In this document: piece by piece, positions 46,932 through 56,238 of the stretch
Position numbering within the stretch: the first letter of the stretch is position 1
How the letters are laid out: each line of letters begins with the position of its first letter
NCBI RefSeq assembly: GCF_016695175.1
Contig: NZ_CP068023.1
Span: 1,476,501 to 1,540,500, forward strand
Reading direction: 5' to 3'
DNA: 64,000 nucleotides
DNA from: Pseudoalteromonas sp. GCY
GTDB lineage: Bacteria; Pseudomonadota; Gammaproteobacteria; Enterobacterales; Alteromonadaceae
Notes under the pieces: generated by a model
Database searches by the model: none
What the model saw: only the letters and a program-made list of their open reading frames with translations
Told to the model about the DNA's origin: nothing
Program-made: the position numbers and the translations under genes

Positions 46932-49640
46932 TTATTGTACATTGCGGCTCTGTGCGAGTACGGTTGCTATGGTGTTGATAAGCTCAAGCTGCTCTATGGG
47001 CTTGGCAACATAGCCATCAAACCCCACGCGTTCATACAAGGCTTTGTCTTCCGGAAAGGCATTTGCAGTCAATGCGATTATTGGGATATTGGGATCTTTA
47101 CTTTTAAGACGTTTGCAGGCTTCAACGCCGTCCATTTCAGGCATTTGAATGTCCATAAGTATTAGATCCGGTTTGTTTAGATCGAATTGTTCAATGGACT
47201 CTTTACCGTTATTCGCAATCGCAATATCACCATTGGCTTTACTGATCATAGAACGAACTACCAGCTGATTCACTGGATTATCCTCAGCCAGCAATATGGA
47301 TGTGCCACTCAAGTCTGCTGCTTTTAGCTGATCGCTTTTAGGTTGATCTGACGTACACTCAGACTTTTGCATGGGCAGTTCGATGCTAAATAGGCTGCCT
47401 TCGCCGACGGTGCTTTTTACTTTAATTGTACCGCCCATCAGGTCAATTAGAGAACGGGTGATAGAAAGACCAAGCCCCGTACCACCAAATTTTCTGGTGG
47501 TGGACTTATCCGCCTGCTCAAATCGTGAAAAGAGTTTTTTAATTGTGGCTTCTGTCATCCCTATGCCGGTGTCGGCAACGGTGATAAGCATACCTGAATC
47601 ATTTTGAAGCGGTTTTATATGGGTAATAATACTGCCTGTTTCAGTAAACTTAATGGAGTTAGACAAGAGGTTAAGCAGCACTTGCCTGACCCTGACTTCG
47701 TCCCCAAGCCAAAATTTATGCTCAAGCTCAACGTGGATCTTAAGCTTCAGCCCCTTGTTTTTTGCCAATACCAAAAAATCAGAACGCAGATGCTCAACCA
47801 ACACCTCAATATTAAATGGTCGTTCTTCAAGCTCAATTCTACCGGCTTCAATTTTTGAGAAATCTAAAATATCGTTAATTATGGTGTTAAGTGCCTTAAC
47901 TGAGTAGGTGGCCTTCTCAAGCAGATTGGTGGCGGTGCTGTTAAGTGGCTCCGACTTTAATAGTTGTAATGTGCCGTATAAGCCGTTCATGGGGGTTCGT
48001 ATTTCATGACTCATATTAGCCAAAAAGGCGGCTTTGGCCTTAGCTGCTTGCTCGGCTGCTTCTTTAGCGTGCGAGAGTTCTCGTTCGTGCTTAAGCTGCT
48101 CTGTGAGATCCAATGCTATACCTAAAAAACCATCAACATTGCCACGTTCGTCGGTCAATGTCGTTACGTTAAGCTTAATTTGCACGTATTGATTTTGCTT
48201 AGTGACGTAAGTCCATCGGCTAGTATCTACCGCACCCTGTTTGGCTTTGGCGACAAAGACTTCAAATCCAGGTTCAATGACTCTGCCAAGCTCTTCAGTT
48301 AACGCTTTTGCTCTTGCTATGACCTCTTCCTCAAGATGGAAAATGGCAGGGGATGATTTACCAATGAGTTCATCTTTTTTGTACCCTAATAAACGCTCGG
48401 CTGCGGGGTTAAACTGGGTAATGATACCGTCAGGATCGGTGGCAACAATGGCATAACCCGAACCTTCAACAATGCTGGTGTGAAGTTGGCTGTATTTTAC
48501 GATTTCTTTAGTTCGTGCTTTGACTTCCTGTTCTAATGACGAGTTTAGTTTAGCAAGGGATTGTGCTCTTTCTTCTTCTGCAGCTAACTTTTCCTTTTCT
48601 GCTAGACGCTGACGTGTAAAACTTAAAAGCAAAATATAAGTGATGATTGCCAATAGCGCAGAGACCAGCTGCGCGACCTGTAAAATGGTATTAGGAGAGA
48701 CGAGATTGAGTGAACGGATAAACTGCGGAGTTGGCCAAATTTTTACTTCCCAAGTGCGACCGAACAAGTTGACCTGCTTAGCCACTGAGTTATCCAACTC
48801 TTTAACATCTTCTTTTAGCGCCTGATAAAATGGCGTGTTTTCATCGTTATTGGTTACATCGGAAATTTGAATCGAGACATCTTGTCGAAAAGACAGCAAA
48901 GTCGACAGGATCTCATCGATAAGTAACGGGGAATAAGTCCAACCAACTAAGTTGTCTAAGCGATTTTCTTCATTTGCTGCCATACCAATAGAGGTATAAA
49001 TTGGCGCGAGTATCAAAAAGCCATATTTAATTTTATTGTCGGCTTGCACTAAGGTAATTGGAGCGGTAAGTCTCGGCTCATTGGCAGTTGCTGCTTCTAT
49101 CGCCGCTGTTCGACGACTGTCTTCAGAGCCAATGTCCAAACCGACGGCTTGGTCATTATTTACTTCAGGCTCAATATACTGGATAACAAATTTGCTGGTG
49201 TTATGTGGGTTTAGCGTTTTGATAGAGAATATTCTGTCTGTACGCTCAGCTTGTGCTTGTTGCACAAAGCTGCTTACGTTATTGACGGGGACATATTTGA
49301 TGATCCCAACGCCACGAGCCCCAGAATATTCCGCTTGGAAATCAAATGAGCTGATATAACGCTGCATCGCCTGATAGTCAAAACTGTGTTGGTGGTTCGC
49401 ATAAATTGCAGTGCGAAGCCCCAAAATACCGTACCAATACAGCGTAACGCGCTCGTTTACCCCCTCAGTCACATGGTCAAGTCGTGAGGCAAGTGCCGCC
49501 GCTACCTTGTCAGCATGATGCTCCTTTTCTTGCTCATATAACACCAGCCCGTAAAGCATACTGCCAACTAACACGAGTAGTGCAGCAACAAGTGGCAAAA
49601 ATCGGCTCTGGCGAACTGTGTGAGCATTCGCTAACGACAC
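46932..49640 (-). CDS. Hybrid sensor histidine kinase with CHASE, PAS, HisKA, ATPase and receiver domains
   Basis: This 902-aa inner-membrane kinase has a first membrane helix (about 15-36), a CHASE-like periplasmic domain (about 60-300, ARGVGIIKYVPVN), a second helix (about 320-342), a coiled coil, and a PAS domain (388-515, with GYAIVATDPDGIITQFNPAAERLLGY). HisKA follows with H545 in MSHEIRTPMNG, then the ATPase motifs LLNLLSNSIKFTETG, DTGIGM and GGTGLGLSI. A C-terminal receiver has its phospho-acceptor at D830 (LILMDIQMPEMDG). No histidine phosphotransfer domain is present, so a separate HPt protein should continue the relay. The target is unknown. It lies next to a family 3 solute-binding protein. 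Confidence 0.95.
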   Translation of the reverse strand: MSLANAHTVRQSRFLPLVAALLVLVGSMLYGLVLYEQEKEHHADKVAAALASRLDHVTEGVNERVTLYWYGILGLRTAIYANHQHSFDYQAMQRYISSFDFQAEYSGARGVGIIKYVPVNNVSSFVQQAQAERTDRIFSIKTLNPHNTSKFVIQYIEPEVNNDQAVGLDIGSEDSRRTAAIEAATANEPRLTAPITLVQADNKIKYGFLILAPIYTSIGMAANEENRLDNLVGWTYSPLLIDEILSTLLSFRQDVSIQISDVTNNDENTPFYQALKEDVKELDNSVAKQVNLFGRTWEVKIWPTPQFIRSLNLVSPNTILQVAQLVSALLAIITYILLLSFTRQRLAEKEKLAAEEERAQSLAKLNSSLEQEVKARTKEIVKYSQLHTSIVEGSGYAIVATDPDGIITQFNPAAERLLGYKKDELIGKSSPAIFHLEEEVIARAKALTEELGRVIEPGFEVFVAKAKQGAVDTSRWTYVTKQNQYVQIKLNVTTLTDERGNVDGFLGIALDLTEQLKHERELSHAKEAAEQAAKAKAAFLANMSHEIRTPMNGLYGTLQLLKSEPLNSTATNLLEKATYSVKALNTIINDILDFSKIEAGRIELEERPFNIEVLVEHLRSDFLVLAKNKGLKLKIHVELEHKFWLGDEVRVRQVLLNLLSNSIKFTETGSIITHIKPLQNDSGMLITVADTGIGMTEATIKKLFSRFEQADKSTTRKFGGTGLGLSITRSLIDLMGGTIKVKSTVGEGSLFSIELPMQKSECTSDQPKSDQLKAADLSGTSILLAEDNPVNQLVVRSMISKANGDIAIANNGKESIEQFDLNKPDLILMDIQMPEMDGVEACKRLKSKDPNIPIIALTANAFPEDKALYERVGFDGYVAKPIEQLELINTIATVLAQSRNVQ

Positions 49641-49896
49641 GCTATATTCCTTACGCTTTAAATCTAACCAATATGTTAGTCCAGATTGTATTGAATTGAT
49701 AGTGATTACGGCGAAGTGACAATCCTGAATTTATGCCTAAAGTGGCTCATGAAAGACATATTATGAATTGTTATTTGGATAAATTGTAGATGAAAGCAGG
49801 CTAAATCCCGGAGCCTTAAAAGCAAAAAAATATGCGGATTTTGGACTTTATATAAATGTGGCCACTTTTTAGGATGAAATGTGGATGTTTGCCCCG

Positions 49897-49937
49897 AAAA
49901 AAAAAGCCAGTCAGAGCTTATTGCTCTAACTGGCTGT
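49897..49937 (-). terminator. Terminator of ssrA
   Basis: On the minus strand a 13-bp stem with one mismatch (AGCCAGTTAGAGC / GCTCTGACTGGCT) is followed by a run of T (the A-run at 49897-49905). It begins 20 nt after the tmRNA 3' end. Confidence 0.9.
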
Positions 49938-49954
49938 TTTAAAACGCTAAAATT

Positions 49955-50311
49955 TGGTGGAGCTGGGGGGATTTGAACCCCCGTCCGGAAAGCGTCGACC
50001 TTCGGTCCTACATGTTTAGTATCGTCTTTTGGTTAACCTTTAAATCTCGGACGAACACGATAAGTAAAGGCGAGGCCGCTTAGTTTTAGCCCTTCAACCC
50101 CGGCCTGGGTTTCCGTAGCGATCTTGTGTAGGGTGACACTCCAGAACCAGATCCACAAGAATATCATGGAGGAGTGCTAGCGGGCTATTATGCCGCTAGA
50201 GCGTAGTTATCGTCGTTTGCGATTACTTTAAATACGGCTTTTTTACGAGGCCAGCCGCACCTCGACATGCACCTTAGGCTTCTTGAATCCCGTCGAATCC
50301 TAATCAGCCCC
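49955..50311 (-). ncRNA. ssrA: Transfer-messenger RNA (tmRNA, SsrA)
   Basis: The gene is on the minus strand. The 5' end is GGGGCTGATTAGGATTCGAC (position 50311 inward) and the 3' end is CCCCCAGCTCCACCA (to 49955), forming the alanine-type acceptor stem with a T-loop GATTTGAACCCCC-like on the plus strand. The coding part encodes the degradation tag ANDDNYALAA followed by two stops (50220 down to 50185). Tag and ends match gammaproteobacterial tmRNAs. It releases stalled ribosomes. SmpB is not in this window. The length of 357 nt is normal. Confidence 0.97.
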
Positions 50312-50366
50312 TGAATAAATTCAGTACTGTTAGTGTCTATACATCTAACAACTAACTATGTCTCGC

Positions 50367-50394
50367 ATTATACATAGGATTAATGTCATTACAA
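50367..50394 (-). promoter_or_regulatory. Sigma-70 promoter of ssrA
   Basis: On the minus strand TTGTAA (50394-50389) and TATAAT (50372-50367) are 16 bases apart. The transcript would start around 50360, giving a leader of about 50 nt that is cut to make the mature 5' end at 50311. Confidence 0.75.
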
Positions 50395-50522
50395 TGGCTT
50401 ATCATGCCATTTGCTGATGATTTCACGAAGCAGAGGCGTGTTTGATTAATTACTCGCCGATTGTTGAACAAGACCGTAAGCGTTGATTATATGTATAACG
50501 GGTTGGCTTTTGATTTGTGCGA

Positions 50523-50990
50523 CTAGGCACTTGCGAAGAATCGTCCTTTGCCACCATATTGATAGTTCTCTAAAGTATTGAGCAGCTTTTCAGAGAATTT
50601 AATTTCTGTTTCTGAACGGCCACTCCGGCGGGCCTCTCTTAAGTTGGCTTTTTGCATGGCGATAACGTCGATTTTTTCATTCTCGGCTCGTGAAATATCG
50701 GCAGGAGAGGGGATTCCACTCCCCTGATTTAGGCCTTGCTCAACAGCAAAATAATGTAAAGAAAGCGAAGCATGTTGCCCTAAATCCAATATTCCTTCGT
50801 CATATAGTGCTTTAGATGCCACAGCCAGTTCTTTCTTGGTGATAAAGGTAAAGTCGAATTGTGCCTCTTTGATGTGGCTAGTTGTTGCCTCAGATGCTGG
50901 CAAAACGCTTCCCTTCGCTTCATTTTCGATTGATTGCGCGCGTCGCGCCTGAACTTGATTATATAGCATTGCTTGGTGTTGAACTTTCAT
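50523..50990 (-). CDS. Hypothetical protein
   Basis: This 155-aa cytosolic protein has no signal peptide or membrane segment. It is rich in charged and polar helices: MLYNQVQARRAQSIENEAKG, KEAQFDFTFITKKELAVASKALYDEGILDLGQHASLSLHYFAVEQ, and KANLREARRSGRSETEIKFSEKLLNTLENYQYG. I do not recognise a family. It lies between ssrA and the CARF-nuclease gene on the same strand, with 213 nt to the latter. No partner or function can be given. Confidence 0.7.
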   Translation of the reverse strand: MKVQHQAMLYNQVQARRAQSIENEAKGSVLPASEATTSHIKEAQFDFTFITKKELAVASKALYDEGILDLGQHASLSLHYFAVEQGLNQGSGIPSPADISRAENEKIDVIAMQKANLREARRSGRSETEIKFSEKLLNTLENYQYGGKGRFFASA

Positions 50991-51114
50991 TTAGCAAATC
51001 CTTCTGAAATATGTATAACAACTTCAGCAAGGTTTATGCCCAAAAGTGGCTCAACAAGATTATGGTTCCCAGCCAAGGCGGGCATTTTCATTATCTCGAT
51101 ATGGACGACGACAG

Positions 51115-51142
51115 AAAGCGGAGCACTAGCTACCGCTTTTTT
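51115..51142 (+). terminator. Orphan terminator-like hairpin on the plus strand
   Basis: AAAGCGG and CCGCTTT (51115-51121 and 51133-51139) with inner AGC/GCT pairs are followed by TTT. On the plus strand this has the shape of an intrinsic terminator, but both flanking genes run on the minus strand. It may end an unseen small RNA or be chance. Confidence 0.4.
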
Positions 51143-51203
51143 GTGTGTTTGTAGGGTTGATAAACGCAGCGCCAACAAACGCTGGGTATGTTGCCTTTTG
51201 TGT

Positions 51204-52355
51204 TTACGCTCCGCGCAACCAGTTGCGTAGTCTATCTTTAAGTTGGCTAAGGTCGTCTTCGCAGATCAGGCCAATTTCTAGCGCTTTGGCGCGTAGCCTT
51301 TCTGAGGTTCTAATGCCTTGATAGCTCACTAGTAGGCCTCTTGCTTGTACGCCGCCAAATAGCTCGCTGAGGGAATCAAGTTTATAAATCACTTGGTTGC
51401 CTTCCCCTTTACTAAACTTTTTGGTTTTGCATTCAATGAGGTGAAGCTTATTGTTGGCGAGCGCCACAATATCTAGCTCGTTATTGACATAGCCTTGCCC
51501 AACGCGACGTTTAATCGCAACGCCTTGGGCGACATCTTGTAAAATGGTGAGTTCTTTTTTTAGGCTGAGGAGCGTGGCGTAAACATATTCTTCTAGCCAG
51601 CCGCCGTTGGCAAAAAAGCGAGCGCCTTCATTAGCAAACTTTAATTTGTCGTCTTGTCTTGTGGCGACGTTAGCCTCTTCTAAATCGTCAATCAGTGTTT
51701 GCAAACTTGGGCTATTCATTTGGCTGCGACTCAAAGGCTCACTGATAAGTTCGTTATCTTCGCTACTGGCTGCGAGGTAGTTGAGCTGGGCGAGGGCATG
51801 GCTATAATCCGTTTGACTGGTTGCCCATTTTGCGCCGAGCTGGCGATAGCGAATATCAACGATACCCTCATTTGCAATTTCGGTGATATCGCCGTCGATG
51901 AGGTTAAAAAAGTCGCGTATCTTTAACTTATCGGCAAGGATGGTGTTAGCTCGCTCTGTTGGTACAAGCCAGTGAAGCTCGTCGCGTTCGGGTTCAATGA
52001 TAAAACATTCTATTGGATAGGCGCGGATCACCTCATACATCGCAAGTAAGTGTTGGCGGTCGCCGCAACTGGCATTAAACACAAATTGGGTATCTGGTTG
52101 TTCACTAATCAGGGTATCAATGAGCTGGTGGAAGCTGTCGATTAAGGTGTCGCTATCTCGGCTGGTGGGAATAAAGGCGTGATGTACTTTTACCCCTCTT
52201 GGCCCCAACACTCTTTTAATATCTTCAAGGTTTTGTTGTTGTTGAGATTCTATTAAATAGAGTATTTCATCCGAGTCGATATTGTGGTCGAGTACAGGCG
52301 TAAGCGTGTTAATAAAGTTAGTATCGATAAAACTAAGGTGTACGTGCTTTGTCAT
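51204..52355 (-). CDS. CARF-domain nuclease, DUF1887 (Card1/Can2-like)
   Basis: This 383-aa protein has an N-terminal CARF-like Rossmann domain (1-150), with the ligand-loop segment NASCGDRQ (94-101). A middle region follows, then a C-terminal PD-(D/E)XK nuclease: GGWLEEYV (251-258), D295 (NELDIVAL) and E308-C-K310 (HLIECKTKK). The same layout is known from Vibrio VC1899 and the CRISPR effector Card1/Can2, which bind cyclic tetra-adenylate and then cut nucleic acid. No CRISPR array, Cas10 or other cas gene is present, so its activating signal is unknown. The frame is complete. Confidence 0.85.
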   Translation of the reverse strand: MTKHVHLSFIDTNFINTLTPVLDHNIDSDEILYLIESQQQQNLEDIKRVLGPRGVKVHHAFIPTSRDSDTLIDSFHQLIDTLISEQPDTQFVFNASCGDRQHLLAMYEVIRAYPIECFIIEPERDELHWLVPTERANTILADKLKIRDFFNLIDGDITEIANEGIVDIRYRQLGAKWATSQTDYSHALAQLNYLAASSEDNELISEPLSRSQMNSPSLQTLIDDLEEANVATRQDDKLKFANEGARFFANGGWLEEYVYATLLSLKKELTILQDVAQGVAIKRRVGQGYVNNELDIVALANNKLHLIECKTKKFSKGEGNQVIYKLDSLSELFGGVQARGLLVSYQGIRTSERLRAKALEIGLICEDDLSQLKDRLRNWLRGA

Positions 52356-52686
52356 GGCTGTCCCTAAAAGTTATGTCCTTCATGAAAGATGAAATTACCC
52401 TATAAAGCGGCAAGTGTAAAACAGAGTAATACTTAGTTATGAATTTGCCGCCACTTGGCGTGAAATCCCAAAGTTTGTCTAAAGTTCTGCACTGTAAAGT
52501 CGATAAATCTAAGGAAAATAATAAGTTGTACTTTTAATGCATGGAATGATTTACATTCATTTATAATTTGTAGCAGTTCAGGTAATGTTAAGCTTAACAA
52601 TTTGGCGAAGTTATGCTCAAATGAGTTCGCTGCATTAAAAATAACAACATAACAATAAGATCGTGCATACTTTTCAGGGTTGATGA
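52356..52686. other. Gap between the CARF-nuclease gene and the DUF342 gene
   Basis: 331 bases between divergent genes. A minus-strand frame across it (52433-52693 from an internal ATG, or to 52804) would give an 86-residue Phe-rich product without a good ribosome-binding site and overlaps the DUF342 start. I see no RNA gene. The promoters of both neighbours should be here. Confidence 0.35.
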
Positions 52687-54339
52687 ATGTCATTATTTCG
52701 TTTTGATGAGGATGAGGGCTATGTCTACTTGCTCTCTCATCCAGTGGAATCCGGATTTCCGGCGAGCTCGTCTCAATTGATAGAGATGATTGAGGAGTCG
52801 CCATATGCGGATTTTGAAATCATTCATGCCAATATAGGTCAATTATTTGCCGCTAGTGAGACGCCCGAGCAGGACTCGCTGATTGTGGCTCGCGCTATTG
52901 ATGCGTCTATTTCTGTGCGTATTGAAGAAGGCAACATGCTTGCTGAAGCGAGAGTAACCACAGCCCGAGGCGGTAAGTTGGTTTGTATGAACAAAGCCAA
53001 ACACGCATTAAAACAAGCTGGTATTAAAAAAGGTGTCAGTGGCAAAGCCCTGGATAATCTCCTCGGTCAGCAGTTAGAACTCCCTCCCGGACACACTTAC
53101 AATGGTATTGTCGCGCATGGTCAACGAGCCAAAGATGGCAATGACGCACGTTTTGTACGCCTGTGTATGACAGCGCAGGACAGAGTGCTCAGCCCGCAAG
53201 AGTCGAGTGGTGGTAAGGTCGATATGCGCAACTTAGGTGCTATCATCACCGTAAAACCGGGCAGCCCATTAATGAAAAAAGTCCCGCCAACTGAAGGCGA
53301 GCCGGGTTATACCGTGTTTGGTGACGTGATTGACCCTAAACCAGGCAAAGATGCGCCACTTGAGGTGTCAGAAGGCACTAAGCTCGATCCCAATGATAAA
53401 AACCTGCTTATTGCCGATTCAAAGGGGGTGCCTGTAGCCGTTCCTCGTGGTATGCGCGTTGACGATGTGCTGTGCTATGAAAACATTGATGTGACGACAG
53501 GGCATGTTGAGTTTGATGGCAGCGTGATTGTGAGTGGTGATATTAAAGATGGAATGCGTGTTAAGGCTTCGGGCGATATTACTGTTATTGGTTTTGTGGA
53601 GTCGGCTATTCTTGAAAGTGGCAGCGCGGTCACGATAATGCTTGGCACGATAGGCCGCAAGCGCACAGAAGGTGAACCTTTTTCATGTTCAATTAAAGCA
53701 AAGCGCAGTGTTTCGTTAGGCTATGCGCAGTACTGTCGAATTGAAAGCGAACAAGATATTCTCATTGAACGTCAAGCTTTGCATTGTGACTTGGCTTCCA
53801 AGCGTTTAATCAAAATAGGTAAAGGTGAAACCCCCAGAGGCAAACTGATTGGCGGAAATGTATTGGATGCCATGCGTATTGAAACGGGTGAACTTGGGGC
53901 ACCTTCAGGCACAAGAACACGTATTTCATTAGCCCAAGATTGGGATAGTTTGCACGATAAGCACCGCGAATTAGTGGAGCTGGAAAAGGTGCTGGCGTCC
54001 AAAGTCATCGATATTAAACAAGCCATGAATAAAGCACAGGCGTCGCCACAATCGCAAAAACGAGATGCATATCTTGCCAAGTTGCAGCACAGCGAAGCGC
54101 AGATAAATAAGCATTACGGCCGTAACCAGCGTAATATCCGTTTAATACAGCAAAAAATACATCGATTAGCACGCTTGAGTCGAGTCACAGTCAATGAGCT
54201 AATGCACCCTGGAACCGAAGTAAAAATAGCGAAAGACACTAAGCTGTTTTCGCGAATTTACCCGCCTAATTTCGTTAAATTGCATGAAGGTAAGATCATG
54301 CAACAGTTTACGACGGCCAAAACCGCAGAAATAGCGTAA
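52687..54339 (+). CDS. FapA/DUF342-family protein
   Basis: This 550-aa protein has the DUF342 beta-helix core: GTKLDPNDKNLLIADSKGVPV, VTTGHVEFDGSVIVSGDIKDGMRVKASGDITVIG. A coiled coil follows (about 415-500, LVELEKVLASKVIDIKQAMNKA). The family is widespread in marine and sporulating bacteria and its role is unsettled; some members regulate morphology or adhesion, and others are named flagellar assembly A. The start is ATG 52687; another ATG at 52683 is out of frame. It stands alone and ends before a hairpin at 54356-54380 shared with the convergent rnt gene. Confidence 0.88.
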   Translation: MSLFRFDEDEGYVYLLSHPVESGFPASSSQLIEMIEESPYADFEIIHANIGQLFAASETPEQDSLIVARAIDASISVRIEEGNMLAEARVTTARGGKLVCMNKAKHALKQAGIKKGVSGKALDNLLGQQLELPPGHTYNGIVAHGQRAKDGNDARFVRLCMTAQDRVLSPQESSGGKVDMRNLGAIITVKPGSPLMKKVPPTEGEPGYTVFGDVIDPKPGKDAPLEVSEGTKLDPNDKNLLIADSKGVPVAVPRGMRVDDVLCYENIDVTTGHVEFDGSVIVSGDIKDGMRVKASGDITVIGFVESAILESGSAVTIMLGTIGRKRTEGEPFSCSIKAKRSVSLGYAQYCRIESEQDILIERQALHCDLASKRLIKIGKGETPRGKLIGGNVLDAMRIETGELGAPSGTRTRISLAQDWDSLHDKHRELVELEKVLASKVIDIKQAMNKAQASPQSQKRDAYLAKLQHSEAQINKHYGRNQRNIRLIQQKIHRLARLSRVTVNELMHPGTEVKIAKDTKLFSRIYPPNFVKLHEGKIMQQFTTAKTAEIA

Positions 54340-54355
54340 AAACGAACACCTATAA

Positions 54356-54380
54356 AAATGCCAGCTAAACTCGCTGGCAT
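54356..54380. terminator. Bidirectional hairpin between DUF342 and rnt genes
   Basis: The stem AATGCCAGC / GCTGGCATT with a 7-nt loop is located between the two convergent stops. There is only a weak T-run on either side. Confidence 0.7.
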
Positions 54381-54385
54381 TGTCG

Positions 54386-55060
54386 TTACTCCGTGTCGGT
54401 TTCGGTTGCTGACTCTGTTTCAGGCTCCGGCTCAGGTAATGGCCAGCCACCTAATGCTTGCCACTTGTTGACTATGTAGCAAAAGAGCTCTGCGGTGCGC
54501 TCAGTATCGTAAAGTGCGCTGTGTGCTTGGCTGTTATCGAACTCAATGCCTGCCGCACGACATGCTTTTGCAAGCACCGTTTGGCCTAGAGCAAGCCCTG
54601 CAAGTGATGTGGTATCAAAGCTGACAAAAGGGTGAAAAGGCGTACGCTTTATCTTGTTACGCTCAATAGCCGCATTTAAAAAGCCGTGATCAAAAGCGGC
54701 ATTATGGGCAACGACAACGGAGCGCTGACAGCCAGCGGCTTTTTGGGCTTTACGCACGGCTTTGCAAATTTCTTTCAGCACTTCATCTTCTGCAACTGCG
54801 CCTCTGAGTGGTGAAAATGGATCAATGCCATTAAAGTCAATCGCAGCTTGCTCAATATTTGCGCCTTCAAAAGGCGCAACATGAAAGTGTACTGTCTGAT
54901 CTAAGCTTAATACCCCGTCATCGTCCATTTTTAACATACTGACGGCAATTTCTAGTAGGGCGTCGGTATCTTTATTAAAGCCAGCGGTTTCCACGTCGAT
55001 AACTACAGGAAAGAAGCCGCGAAAGCGTTTTGAAAATAGCGTTTGCTCGGTATCAGACAT
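54386..55060 (-). CDS. rnt: Ribonuclease T
   Basis: This 224-aa DEDDh 3'-5' exonuclease trims tRNA and other stable RNA. Motif I is DVETAGF (D22, E24), motif [11 protein letters not shown] lies in [15 protein letters not shown], and motif III is [14 protein letters not shown]. The acidic C-terminal tail ([15 protein letters not shown]) is longer than usual. It is divergent from motY, an arrangement also seen in Vibrio. Length and frame are normal. Confidence 0.96.
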   Translation of the reverse strand: MSDTEQTLFSKRFRGFFPVVIDVETAGFNKDTDALLEIAVSMLKMDDDGVLSLDQTVHFHVAPFEGANIEQAAIDFNGIDPFSPLRGAVAEDEVLKEICKAVRKAQKAAGCQRSVVVAHNAAFDHGFLNAAIERNKIKRTPFHPFVSFDTTSLAGLALGQTVLAKACRAAGIEFDNSQAHSALYDTERTAELFCYIVNKWQALGGWPLPEPEPETESATETDTE

Positions 55061-55248
55061 AATCTTCTTGGTTTGTGAAATTTAGCGGCCTATTATACTG
55101 ATACCTCGACAAGAAGCGAGCAGCTTGAGAGCGCTTAGTATGGTACATTTATTGCTTAACTCTAAATAGCGCGAATTGGTAGAGGCAAGCTCTAGTTTTT
55201 GGCGTGTTGAGCGAGTGTAGATTAATGGTTGATGTTGTGAGGTGTGGG

Positions 55249-56130
55249 GTGATCAAGTTATATAAATCAGTAGGTTGGGTTGGTATATCGTTATGCGCCA
55301 TTACCTTTAATAGCGAGGCTGCAATGCGGCAATACGCTGCCGAAGCTGATTCATCACATTGGAATGTTGACCAAAACAATCGTTTGAGTTGTGCGCTTAA
55401 TCATGAAGTCCCGTATTACGGTGAAGCTATATTCTCAAGTCATGCCAGTAAAAATAAAGACTTAACCTTTAACCTCGATATGATGGTACGTCCTGAAAGT
55501 TACGATTTTGCAGGACTTGAATCGGTGCCACCGCTTTGGCGAGCTGGCAAACCGGCAAGAAGTATCGGTCAAATGAAATTACTGAAAAAATTTGACGGTG
55601 AACTTGAAAATGACGTCGCGTGGCAGTTGCTGACTGAGCTTGAAAAGGGCTATTTTCCCACTTTTTATTATAAAGATTGGCACAACGACGTAGATAAAAT
55701 CTCGGTTTCTTTGTCTTCAGTAAACTTTAAACATGCGTATTGGGCGTTCTTACAATGTCGCGATAACTTGTTGCCATACAGCTTTGAAGACATTGCTTTT
55801 ACGGTGATGAATTACAAGAAAAATTCCAGCGAACTGACAAAGTCGTCACGCAAACGCTTAGATATGATCGGCGAATATCTTAAAAATGACCCGAAAATTG
55901 AGCAAATTTATATTTCGGCTTATAGCGATAGTTACGGTGGCCGTGATACTAACCTAAGATTGTCAAAGAAACGTGCCGAGGCGATTAAATCATATATGGC
56001 GAGCTTAGGGGTTGAAGAGAATAAGATTATGACCGACGGCTTTGGCGAAAAACGCCATATTGATACCAACGACAACGCTATTGGTCGTGGTAAGAACCGT
56101 CGAGTTGTGATCCAAATTTCGAGACCTTGA
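55249..56130 (+). CDS. motY: Sodium-type flagellar protein MotY
   Basis: This 293-aa protein belongs to the T-ring of the sodium-driven polar flagellar motor. The N-terminal domain shows MotY features (LSCALNHEVPYYGEAIFSS, FPTFYYKDW, LLPYSFEDIAFTVMNY). The OmpA-like C-terminal domain binds peptidoglycan (YSDSYGGRDTNLRLSKKRAEA..., GFGEKRHI, GRGKNRRVVIQI). I start at GTG 55249, since GAGG stands 6 nt upstream and a signal peptide (MIKLYKSVGWVGISLCAITFNSEA) begins there. ATG 55225 and TTG 55204 are alternatives. No other flagellar genes are nearby. Confidence 0.93.
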   Translation: MIKLYKSVGWVGISLCAITFNSEAAMRQYAAEADSSHWNVDQNNRLSCALNHEVPYYGEAIFSSHASKNKDLTFNLDMMVRPESYDFAGLESVPPLWRAGKPARSIGQMKLLKKFDGELENDVAWQLLTELEKGYFPTFYYKDWHNDVDKISVSLSSVNFKHAYWAFLQCRDNLLPYSFEDIAFTVMNYKKNSSELTKSSRKRLDMIGEYLKNDPKIEQIYISAYSDSYGGRDTNLRLSKKRAEAIKSYMASLGVEENKIMTDGFGEKRHIDTNDNAIGRGKNRRVVIQISRP

Positions 56131-56178
56131 TGTTGGGGTTGGGGTTGGGGTTTAGTAGTTGGTTGTGGGCTTTGGGTT
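56131..56178. repeat. TTGGGG repeats, G-rich on the plus strand
   Basis: Three consecutive TTGGGG units, 56134-56150, are followed by TTTAGTAGTTGGTTGTGGGC and TTTGGG. The four G-runs could fold a G-quadruplex on the plus strand. It lies right after motY. Confidence 0.6.
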
Positions 56179-56180
56179 AG

Positions 56181-56222
56181 TTGGGTTGTCGGGTTAAGTT
56201 GTCGGCTTAAAAGCCGACCTAC
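56181..56222. repeat. REP-like hairpin element
   Basis: GTCGGCTT-AA-AAGCCGAC at 56201-56218 forms a perfect 8-bp stem, preceded by GTTGTCGGGTTAAGTT and followed by CTACGG. Elements of this look (TCGGCTT..AAGCCGACCTACG) are, as I recall, frequent between genes in this group. It may also stop motY transcription. Confidence 0.5.
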
Positions 56223-56238
56223 GGTGCTGATATCGGTT

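Noticed and set aside
46833-47165. 110-codon plus-strand frame
   Set aside because: Shadow of the receiver domain of the hybrid kinase on the minus strand.
50973-51230. 85-codon plus-strand frame between two minus-strand genes
   Set aside because: Overlaps the start of the hypothetical gene and the end of the CARF gene, with no recognisable features.
52433-52804. Minus-strand frame covering the start of the DUF342 gene
   Set aside because: Overlaps a clear gene start on the other strand and has no good ribosome-binding site; probably chance.
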